Below are positions 1 through 6,164 of a DNA stretch of 14,554 bases, in pieces. The DNA is taken from positions 1-14,554 of the forward strand of contig CAZVUN010000078.1 in assembly GCA_964629975.1 (NCBI GenBank). Direction: 5' to 3'. Origin of the DNA: G020354085 sp964629975. Lineage in GTDB: Bacteria; Pseudomonadota; Gammaproteobacteria; Acidiferrobacterales; Sulfurifustaceae. The notes under the pieces were generated by a model, which was given only the letters and a program-made list of their open reading frames with translations, was not told the DNA's origin and searched no databases. A program made the translations under genes and the position numbers. Every line of letters begins with the position of its first letter. Position 1 is the first letter of the stretch.

Positions 1-570
1 GGTCCGGGAGACCGCGATACCGCCGCTGCCGGCGGCCACGTTCGAAGTGACGATCGAGCGCGCCCCCGCGCCCAGGGCCGCGCCCGTGCCCGCGCTGCCC
101 ACGCCCGGGCCACTCGCCGTGCCGAGGCCGGCGCCGGGCTTCAGATCCTTGTTGAGCTTGCTCGGCACGGCAGTGTCGCGCAGGTCGGCGAGCTCGTCCT
201 TGAAGGCCAGCAGGCCGGAGCGCTCGGCCTTGGCGCGCGCCGCCTCGACGCGCTTCTTCTCTTCGACCACCTTGTCGGGCTTGGGCGGCGGCTTCTTGGC
301 CGGCTCCTTCTTCGCCACCTCGACTTCCTTTTTCACCTCGACCGGCGGCGGTGGCGGTGGCGGCGTCGGGCGCTCGAGCATGAGCTTGGCCAGACGCTCG
401 GGCACCTCGGCGACGCGCGTGCGATCGATCTTCGGCACCGGCAGGAACGCCATGATCAGCGACAGGATGAGGATCGCGAGCAGCGCGCGCCGCAGGATGC
501 GGCGGAAGCGCTCCTCGTCCTCCTCCGACACGGACCAGGGCAGCACCGGCGAGTGGTAGTAGGCGGTCAC
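1..570 (-). CDS. TonB/AgmX-like energy transducer (C-terminus cut by window edge)
   Basis: The GTG start at 570 is supported by an AGGAG site. The first 190 residues are visible and no stop is seen before the edge. Order: an acidic/aromatic cytoplasmic N-terminus (YYHSPVLPWSVSEEDEERFRR), one membrane segment (about 29-46, LLAILILSLIMAFLPVP), a helix, then a proline run (P70-P76) and alternating Lys/Glu/Pro/Val segments as in TonB. A charged helix (about 100-135) and a Gly/Ala/Ser-rich linker follow. The N-terminal style is that of proteins annotated as containing an AgmX/PglI C-terminal domain; AgmX is GltJ of the Myxococcus gliding machine. The expected C-terminal domain lies outside the window, so the choice between AgmX-like and plain TonB is not settled. 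It would connect the proton motor to periplasmic TPR and outer-membrane parts. Confidence 0.85.
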   Translation of the reverse strand, partial: MTAYYHSPVLPWSVSEEDEERFRRILRRALLAILILSLIMAFLPVPKIDRTRVAEVPERLAKLMLERPTPPPPPPPVEVKKEVEVAKKEPAKKPPPKPDKVVEEKKRVEAARAKAERSGLLAFKDELADLRDTAVPSKLNKDLKPGAGLGTASGPGVGSAGTGAALGAGARSIVTSNVAAGSGGIAVSRT

Positions 571-575
571 GCGCG

Positions 576-580
576 CTCCT
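576..580 (-). promoter_or_regulatory. Ribosome-binding site of the TonB/AgmX-like gene
   Basis: AGGAG, overlapping the stop of the second ExbD gene, lies 5 bases before a GTG codon at 570 and fixes that GTG as the start. Confidence 0.75.
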
Positions 581-1088
581 AGGTTGATGCCTTCTTCAGC
601 ACCGCGAGCGAAATATTGTCGTAACTCGCGCGCACGCAGGTCAGCATGATTTTCTTGAGCAGGCGGTAGGGAATCTCCTTGTCGCCCATGATCGTGACCT
701 CGCGCCCGGTCCTGGCATCCGGCGGCTGCCCGCGCTTGAGCCCGATGCCGAGGGTCGCCTGATGATCGAGCTCGGTCTTGAGCGCCGCAATCACTTCGCT
801 GTCGGAGTTCATCACCTCCGCCACCGCGGCCACCCTGCGCCCCTGCACGATGATCTCCTCGTCGTTGACCACCACCACGACCGTCGCCTTCGGCTGCTTC
901 TCGGCGATCGACTCGGGCAGCTTCACGGCCTTGGCGCTCGGCAGCACCTCGACATCCGAGGAGTGCAGCAGCAGGAAGAACACCAGGATGGTGAAGATGT
1001 CCATGAGCGAGACCATGTTGAGCCCGCCGCCCGCGGCCCTGCGCTTGTGGTGACGCTGCATGCGCAGCGCCCGGCGTGACATCTTCAT
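579..1088 (-). CDS. ExbD/TolR-family protein with intact membrane Asp
   Basis: 169 residues. The strongly basic N-terminus (many Arg, His and Lys to residue 17) faces the cytoplasm. One membrane segment covers about 24-44 (NMVSLMDIFTILVFFLLLHSS), with the conserved Asp at residue 30 (codon at 999-1001). The periplasmic domain has ATVVVVVNDEEIIVQGRRVA and, near the end, IPYRLLKKIMLTCVRASYDNISLAVLKK, the usual ExbD-like ending where a strand follows the helix. It begins 6 bases after the first ExbD, with a weak ribosome site (AGGTAGG) overlapping that stop. It is expected to sit with the Asn-bearing ExbD inside the TolQ-like ring and to supply the proton-binding residue. In kind it matches the TolR subunits AglQ/AglS of the Agl motor. 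Confidence 0.94.
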   Translation of the reverse strand: MKMSRRALRMQRHHKRRAAGGGLNMVSLMDIFTILVFFLLLHSSDVEVLPSAKAVKLPESIAEKQPKATVVVVVNDEEIIVQGRRVAAVAEVMNSDSEVIAALKTELDHQATLGIGLKRGQPPDARTGREVTIMGDKEIPYRLLKKIMLTCVRASYDNISLAVLKKAST

Positions 1089-1094
1089 GCGCGC

Positions 1095-1646
1095 CTACCT
1101 TCGCTTCTTGGCCGGCGCCACCGCGGCCGGGGCGCTCGCCGCCGGGGCGGCACTGGCGCTCAGCAGCGGCGCATCGCCGATAGACACGTCGGGAAACAGC
1201 TCGTAGCGCGACACCGAGCCGCCCTGCGCGGTTTCGTACATGCGCACCGCATCCATGACCTGCACCAGGATGTCGTACGGCGTTTCCGGCTCCGACAGGA
1301 TGGTTGCGGCAGTCTTGTCCGGGAAGCGCTCCTTGATCTGGCGCAGCACCTCGCTCAGCTCCCGGTAACCGTGGCCCTTGTCGGTTTTCTCGATGCGCCG
1401 CAGCAGCCCGCGCGAGCGCTCGTTGAGCTCGAGCGCGTTCGGCCGGATGATGACTTCGAGCTGCAGGTCCTGCTTCACGTCCACGGCACTGCTCGCCGCC
1501 GGCGGCAGGTTGAGCTCGTGAATGGTAATGCGCGAGAACACCGCGGTGATCAGCAGGAACGGCACCAGGATCACCATCAGGTTCATGAACGCCGTGATGT
1601 TCATCTCCTCCGGCGGCGCCACGTGACGGCGGAAGCGGCCTCTCAT
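1095..1646 (-). CDS. ExbD/TolR-family protein with Asn in place of the membrane Asp
   Basis: 183 residues: a short basic cytoplasmic N-terminus, one membrane segment (about 17-39, NITAFMNLMVILVPFLLITAV), then a periplasmic domain with the ExbD-like strand/helix order (LQLEVIIRPNALELN, YRELSEVLRQIKERFPDK, ETPYDILVQVMDAVR). A tail rich in Ala, Pro, Ser and Lys/Arg follows (about 163-183), longer than in usual ExbD proteins of about 140 residues. In family members the position after TPF/TPLI or V is Asp, which carries protons. Here the aligned residue is Asn22 (codon AAC at 1581-1583). The protein is therefore likely a structural or peptidoglycan-binding half of a heterodimer. It lies directly between the TolQ-like gene and a second ExbD that keeps the Asp. 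Confidence 0.92.
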   Translation of the reverse strand: MRGRFRRHVAPPEEMNITAFMNLMVILVPFLLITAVFSRITIHELNLPPAASSAVDVKQDLQLEVIIRPNALELNERSRGLLRRIEKTDKGHGYRELSEVLRQIKERFPDKTAATILSEPETPYDILVQVMDAVRMYETAQGGSVSRYELFPDVSIGDAPLLSASAAPAASAPAAVAPAKKRR

Positions 1647-1699
1647 GCGAACGGATCCGTCATGGCAATACCTCGACGCGGGGTCCGGTCACGGGTCAT
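1643..1699 (-). CDS. Possible 18-codon coupling peptide between TolQ-like and ExbD-like genes
   Basis: The ATG at 1699 shares ATGA with the stop of the TolQ-like gene, and after 18 codons (MTRDRTPRRGIAMTDPFA) its TGA shares ATGA with the start of the first ExbD-like gene. The 49 bases between the two larger genes are therefore covered by one open frame with a 4-base overlap at each end. The ExbD start lacks a good ribosome site, so passage of ribosomes through this frame could bring them to it. The peptide is basic at first and has no membrane segment. It may be chance in GC-rich DNA, or a leader with no function as a peptide. Confidence 0.35.
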   Translation of the reverse strand: MTRDRTPRRGIAMTDPFA

Positions 1700-2346
1700 G
1701 CCGCGGCCCCGGCGCGCGCGTGCTCGGTCACCATGTTGAGAAACTTGACCGCGGCCATCTCCAGGCTGTCCACGATCTGCGTGGTCTTGGATTGCAGCAC
1801 CGAATGGATCAGCAGCAGCGGGATGGCCACCATCAGGCCGAAGGCCGTGGTGTTCATCGCCACCGAGATGCTCTTCGACAGCAGCTCGGCCTTCTCCGCG
1901 GGGCTCGCGCTCGCCACCGCGGTGAATGCCTGGATCAGGCCGATGACGGTGCCGAGCAGTCCGAGCAGCGTGGCGATGTTGGCGAATCCCGACAGGTAGT
2001 GGGTGCGCCGCTCCAGACGCGGCACGATCTCCATCAGGCCCTCTTCCATCGCGGTCTCGATGTCCTCGCGCCGGCGCGCATTCTTGATGCGCGACAGGCC
2101 GTAATTGAGGATCTTGGCCACGGCGACATCGGACTTGCCGGTGGCCGACATGGCCTTCTGGAAGTTGCCGGCCTGCAGCACCGGCATGACCTCTTCCCAG
2201 TATTTGCGATTGGCGAACTGGGAACGCGACAGATAGATGTAGCGCTCGATCGCCACGGCCGCGCCGGCGGCGGCGACCACGGCGATCGGGAACATCCAGA
2301 AGCCGCCCTCCTGGAAGAAGCGGACGATGGTTGCGTAGGTTTCCAT
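1696..2346 (-). CDS. MotA/TolQ/ExbB-family proton channel subunit
   Basis: 216 residues with the three membrane segments of the family: about 14-36 (GFWMFPIAVVAAAGAAVAIERYI), 118-141 and 161-186. The second carries LLGLLGTVIGLIQAF, the hallmark of this family, and the third NTTAFGLMVAIPLLL, with the conserved Thr that lines the proton path in ExbB/TolQ. The cytoplasmic loop between the first and second segments is basic and helical. It would form the pentameric ring around an ExbD/TolR pair in the inner membrane and use the proton gradient. By order (TolQ, TolR, TolR, TonB-like) it corresponds in kind to AglR of the Myxococcus Agl motor; orthology is not shown. Its stop overlaps a tiny open frame that leads into the first ExbD gene. 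Confidence 0.95.
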   Translation of the reverse strand: METYATIVRFFQEGGFWMFPIAVVAAAGAAVAIERYIYLSRSQFANRKYWEEVMPVLQAGNFQKAMSATGKSDVAVAKILNYGLSRIKNARRREDIETAMEEGLMEIVPRLERRTHYLSGFANIATLLGLLGTVIGLIQAFTAVASASPAEKAELLSKSISVAMNTTAFGLMVAIPLLLIHSVLQSKTTQIVDSLEMAAVKFLNMVTEHARAGAAA

Positions 2347-2350
2347 GGGT

Positions 2351-2356
2351 TCTCCT
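2351..2356 (-). promoter_or_regulatory. Strong ribosome-binding site of the TolQ-like gene
   Basis: AGGAGA lies four bases before the ATG at 2346, within the 20-base gap after the small secreted protein. It is the best Shine-Dalgarno match in the window, so the motor genes may be translated independently of, and more strongly than, the coupled genes upstream. Confidence 0.7.
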
Positions 2357-2366
2357 GTGCGCTGAT

Positions 2367-2687
2367 CTATTTCGGATTCGGACTGCGAGCGGCTGTCGCG
2401 GCGGCGGCCGCGCCGTTCAACTGCCCGTGATACTGCACCTGGCGGCGGAATACGTCGCGGTCGATGGGGGCAAGCGCCTCATCGAGGAGGCTCTGCACCG
2501 GCCGCCCGACGAGATCGCCGGGCTGCGCCTTCTTCCACGGGACGATGTAGGTGACCTTCGGCAGTTCGCGGTTGCCGATGATCTGCGTGCCTTCGAGATC
2601 GGCACGGTCGACGCCGCGCTTCTCCGCGGCCTGTGCCGGCAGCATGCACAGGCCGGCCAACGACAGCATCGCAATGACTGGTCTCAT
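2367..2687 (-). CDS. Small secreted protein of unknown function
   Basis: 106 residues from the ATG at 2687, which overlaps the preceding TGA by four bases. A longer open frame upstream only shadows the TPR gene and would bury the signal peptide. Signal peptide residues 1-20 or 21 (LPAQAA/E). The mature part is about 85 residues, with a compact core (GTQIIGNRELPKVTYIVPWK, then a PGDLVGRPVQSLLDE helix and IDRDVFRRQVQYHGQL) and an Ala-rich, Pro-Asn-Pro-Lys end. No cysteines remain in the mature part. I do not recognise the family. Its fixed place between the TPR lipoprotein and the motor gene suggests it is a periplasmic subunit or linker of the same machine. Confidence 0.75.
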   Translation of the reverse strand: MRPVIAMLSLAGLCMLPAQAAEKRGVDRADLEGTQIIGNRELPKVTYIVPWKKAQPGDLVGRPVQSLLDEALAPIDRDVFRRQVQYHGQLNGAAAAATAARSPNPK

Positions 2688-3331
2688 GGTGTGGTTCCCG
2701 TCTGGTTGCTGGCCCGCCTGGCGCCCTGGCTGCGCTGTTTCAGGTCGGCGATCCATTTGTCGACTTGTTTGGCCTCGGCCGGGTTGAGCTCACGATAGCG
2801 CAGGTAATGCGTGAGCGCCTTGTCGAGCTCGCCCAGATACAGATCGTAGAGAATCGCGATGTTCAGGTGTGCAAACGGATAGTTCGCGTCGACCTCGAGC
2901 GCCTTGTCGTAGGCCGCGCGCGCCTCCTGGAACTGCCCCAGGGCGCGCCGCGCCATCCCGAGTTGATTGTAGTACGCCGCCTGGCCGGGGTTGATGCGGA
3001 TCGCCTGGTCGAGCGCGTCCGCGGCTTCCTTGTAGCGTCCTGCCCGGTAATAGAGTATCCCGAGATTGGCGTGCGGACCCGATAGTTCCGGATATTTGCG
3101 CGTAAGCTCCAGAAGAACGGTCATCGCCGCCTGGTCCTGCCCGGCCTTCATGGCCGCGAGCGCCCGGTCGTAGGCCGCCTGCGCCGCCGGCGGCACCCAC
3201 GCCTCGGCCTTGGCCGGCGCGGCCGCGGGTTTGGCCGGGACCGGTTCACGCCCAAGCGGCGTGGCGCAACCCGCCACCGCGCCCAGGGCGGCCAACAGCA
3301 CGCCCCACCCGGCCGCCCTAGCGGATGCCAT
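2684..3331 (-). CDS. TPR lipoprotein (215 aa)
   Basis: Begins with a lipoprotein signal (VAGC, Cys22; +2 Ala) followed by an Ala/Pro/Lys linker (to about residue 45) and about three or four classical TPRs: AAYDRALAAMKAGQDQAAM, PHANLGILYYRAGRYKEAAD, AYYNQLGMARRALGQFQEAR and FAHLNIAILYDLYLGELDKA. A basic Gln/Arg/Ser tail follows. The last repeat continues into HYLRYRELNPAEAKQVDKWI, common in short TPR lipoproteins of envelope complexes. The ATG lies inside the end of the 948-aa gene (14-base overlap), and its own stop overlaps the next ATG by four bases. It fits the role of the small TPR lipoprotein found in Glt/Nfs-type clusters (inference), likely a connector between the outer membrane and periplasmic partners. 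Confidence 0.88.
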   Translation of the reverse strand: MASARAAGWGVLLAALGAVAGCATPLGREPVPAKPAAAPAKAEAWVPPAAQAAYDRALAAMKAGQDQAAMTVLLELTRKYPELSGPHANLGILYYRAGRYKEAADALDQAIRINPGQAAYYNQLGMARRALGQFQEARAAYDKALEVDANYPFAHLNIAILYDLYLGELDKALTHYLRYRELNPAEAKQVDKWIADLKQRSQGARRASNQTGTTP

Positions 3332-6164
3332 GGATCACCCCTTCGCTGCGCTCGGCCTTGGCATAGCGCACCGGGCGCAACTTGCCGAGCGCCGTGAAAC
3401 TCTGCTTCACCCACTTGTCGTACACGCCCTGGGTGGTGCGCCTGGCATTGACCTCGTGGATCTCGATCGCCTTCTCCTCGAACGGGAACGCCTGCTCTTC
3501 CAGCATCACGTTGTACTGCTCGAGCTCATCGGCCTTCAGGCCCTTGGGACGCTGCGACGCGAGCAGCGCGCGGCTGAAATCGTTGTAGATTTCGGCGATG
3601 CGGTAGGTCGAGGCGGTCGTGACCTCGGCCACGCCGTAGTCGGCGGCGAGCGTGTAGGCGTCGATCGCACCCTGCATGCGCTCCTTCTTGGTCTTGAGGC
3701 TCTTCTTGAGCGGCTCGACCAGCGCGACCTTGCGATAGGCCTCGTAACTCGGCTCGGCGATCTGCATCGCAGCGCTTGCCGCCAGGAACCGCGTGCGCTC
3801 GGTGCGCGCCTTGCCGCCAGCCTGATCGGCGCGCACGATCTCCTTCAGCCACTTCATCTGCTCCGCCGCCTGCCCCTGCTTGGCGGCGAGCGTCGCGAGC
3901 CGCTGGCGCGCCTCGATCGCGGGCTCGAGCGGACTCGGGTACTGCTGCACGTAGCGTTGATAGGTCGCCTGCGCGCTCTTGGCGTTGCCGGACTTCTCGT
4001 GCAGCTCGGCCGCCTGCCACATGACCTCGCGCTGCACCGCCGGCTCCTTGCTGGTGGCGGCGAGGCGCTCGAACTCGACCGCGGCCTTGGCGTACTGCCC
4101 GCCTTCCAGATAGCTTGCGGCCAGCTTGCGATCGACCTCGCCCTGCAGCGGGTGGTTCGGGTAGCTGCGCCGAAACTGTTCGAGCGCGCGCGACGCCCCG
4201 CTCCAGTCCTTGAGCGCGAGCAGCCCGGCGGCGGCGTCGTAGTCGGCGGTGGCGCGAATCGGCGAGCTCGGCGCCACCTGTCCGACGCGCTGGAACATCG
4301 CCACTGCGCCGCGCGTGTCGCCGGCAGTGCGTAGCTGTTCGCCCTGCTTGTATACCGATGCCGCCAGGCGCTCGACCAGCGCCGGGCGCAGCGGGTCCTT
4401 GTCCGGCGTGAGCGCGAGCACCTGCTGATACGCCAGCTCGGCGCGGCTGTAATTGCCGCGCTCGAACTCGACATGCGCGACCACGGTATAGGCCGTGCGC
4501 CGCATCGCCGCCGGCGCCTCGGGCTGCAGCGCCAGCACGCGGTTGGCCACCGCCTGTGCCTGGTCGCCGGCGCGCAGGGCGTAGAGCTTCTCCGCCGCGT
4601 CGGTCAGGACCGCCGGTACGCGCCGGTCCTGCGGGAAGGTGTCGGCGAAGCGCAGCGCGCTGCCCGTGAGCTTCTGCTGTACCGCGGTCTTGTTGACACC
4701 GGTCGATTGGCGGTCGAGCGCGGCATACGCGAGCAACGCGCTGTAGCCGGCCTCCGCACTCTTGGCGTGCGCCGGGTAGTCATAGGCGGTGCGCTCGTAC
4801 TCGGCGGCCGCCTGCGCATAGTCGTGCGATTCGTACAGCGCCTCGGCCAGCAGGAAATTCATCTGCGCTGCCTGCGGGTCCTGCGGGAACGAATCGAGAT
4901 AGACCCGATACCAGCGCGCCGCCTCCTGGTAGGCGGCGACCGACTCGGCCGCCTGCGGCTTGCCGGCCGGCGCCTTGGTGCGCTGCGCCACGGCGTGGTA
5001 GTGCCGCGCCAGCTCATCGAGGTGCTTCTGCACGTACGGCTGCACGCGCGCGTAGTCGGCCGGGGTGTTGACGCGCCGGTATTCGCTGCTCACGCCGTAA
5101 CGCGTCACGAACTCCTTCTTGGTATTGAGCGCGAGCGTGGCGAATTCCGCACCCTGGTAGGCATCGATCGCACGCACCTGCACGAGCGGCGCCTGCGGGT
5201 GCGTCGGGTAGCGGCGCGCGAATGCGCTGTAGGTGTCGGCCGCGTCCTTGATGCGGTCCTGCTTGAGATACAGGTCGCCGAGCTCGCGATAGACGCGGAA
5301 CTCGTAGTCGCGCCGTCTGCCTTGCGCGAAATACGGCGGCATCGATTCGGCGCCGTTGAGATTGGCGAAGCACAGACTCGTGACCCGCAACGTATCGTCG
5401 ACCAGCTCCTTCTCGGCGCGCGACAACGACGGGATGTCTTCCGTCGCCGAACCGAGCTCGCGCCCGATCAGGCGCCGGTCGAGCACGGCAAAGAACGAAT
5501 GCAGCGCCTCCTCGTGCTGGCCCTGCTTGAACTGCGACCAGCCGCGCATGTACAGCGCGCGCTCGAAGTACGGTGAGCCCGTGCCGGTCTGAATGATCGT
5601 GCTGTACGCCTGCTCGGCGCCGCGATAGTCCTGCACCGTGAACAGGATCTCGCCGCGGCGAAACTGCGCCTCGTCGCGGTGCGGGGTGTTCGGGTAACTC
5701 GTCACCAGGCGATTGAGCGACGCCAATGCCCCGTCCAGGTCGCCGCTCTGCTCCTGCGCCTTGGCGAGCTGATACAGCACGCGATCATTGCCGCTGTAGT
5801 TCGGGTAGGCCCGCAGCAGGTCCTGGTAGAGCCGGATGGCGCTGCGATAGTCCGCCTGCGCCGGCGCGCCCTTGCCCGGCGCGTCGCCCCCGAGGGCGCG
5901 CTCCTCGGATCCCTGCAACTCGAGGTCGCCCAGCCGGCGCAAGGCCTCGGGGCGCCGCGGGTCGCCGGGCGCGGTGCGCACGAACTCCGCATAGCCGGCG
6001 ATCGCCTTCTCGCGCCCGCCCGCGATGTTGGCATCGCGCTCGATGGTTACGCTGCGGTCCTCGAGACTCCTCAGCGTGAGCTCATCCGGCGCACCGCGCC
6101 TCTTGCCGGCGCAACCCGCCGCGAGCGCCGCTGCCAGCGCGACCATGACGGCCCGGCGCATCAT
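3318..6164 (-). CDS. Very large TPR lipoprotein (948 aa)
   Basis: The start at 6164 (ATGATG) is chosen because it overlaps the preceding stop by four bases and gives a lipoprotein signal (LAAGC, Cys18; +2 Ala, so outer-membrane sorting is expected). The same frame stays open upstream to 7214, but that part only shadows the previous gene. The mature protein is almost entirely TPR/SEL-like helical pairs, with recurring elements such as YPNYSGNDRVLYQLAKAQEQ, YPNTPHRDEAQFRRGEIL, FPQDPQAAQMNFLLAEALYE, YPNHPLQGEVDRKLAASYLE and YPSPLEPAIEARQRLATLA. The 'YP-x-x-P/H' start of each unit is typical of the YbgF/BamD-like subtype. The C-terminal 100 residues (YNDFSRALLAS to the LRPVRYAKAE segment) are not repeats and resemble the ends of other large TPR proteins in Glt-type loci. 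Likely an outer-membrane-anchored periplasmic superhelix bridging to the motor. Confidence 0.88.
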   Translation of the reverse strand: MMRRAVMVALAAALAAGCAGKRRGAPDELTLRSLEDRSVTIERDANIAGGREKAIAGYAEFVRTAPGDPRRPEALRRLGDLELQGSEERALGGDAPGKGAPAQADYRSAIRLYQDLLRAYPNYSGNDRVLYQLAKAQEQSGDLDGALASLNRLVTSYPNTPHRDEAQFRRGEILFTVQDYRGAEQAYSTIIQTGTGSPYFERALYMRGWSQFKQGQHEEALHSFFAVLDRRLIGRELGSATEDIPSLSRAEKELVDDTLRVTSLCFANLNGAESMPPYFAQGRRRDYEFRVYRELGDLYLKQDRIKDAADTYSAFARRYPTHPQAPLVQVRAIDAYQGAEFATLALNTKKEFVTRYGVSSEYRRVNTPADYARVQPYVQKHLDELARHYHAVAQRTKAPAGKPQAAESVAAYQEAARWYRVYLDSFPQDPQAAQMNFLLAEALYESHDYAQAAAEYERTAYDYPAHAKSAEAGYSALLAYAALDRQSTGVNKTAVQQKLTGSALRFADTFPQDRRVPAVLTDAAEKLYALRAGDQAQAVANRVLALQPEAPAAMRRTAYTVVAHVEFERGNYSRAELAYQQVLALTPDKDPLRPALVERLAASVYKQGEQLRTAGDTRGAVAMFQRVGQVAPSSPIRATADYDAAAGLLALKDWSGASRALEQFRRSYPNHPLQGEVDRKLAASYLEGGQYAKAAVEFERLAATSKEPAVQREVMWQAAELHEKSGNAKSAQATYQRYVQQYPSPLEPAIEARQRLATLAAKQGQAAEQMKWLKEIVRADQAGGKARTERTRFLAASAAMQIAEPSYEAYRKVALVEPLKKSLKTKKERMQGAIDAYTLAADYGVAEVTTASTYRIAEIYNDFSRALLASQRPKGLKADELEQYNVMLEEQAFPFEEKAIEIHEVNARRTTQGVYDKWVKQSFTALGKLRPVRYAKAERSEGVIHGIR

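Noticed and set aside
343..366. Short GGC/GGT-rich tandem-like repeat
   Set aside because: It is the reverse strand of seven Pro codons in the TonB/AgmX-like protein, a normal feature of that protein type and not an independent repeat.
3210..5576. Plus-strand open frames (3210-4334 and 4473-5576) opposite the 948-aa TPR gene
   Set aside because: Antisense shadows of GC-rich TPR coding sequence; no ribosome site or domain supports them.
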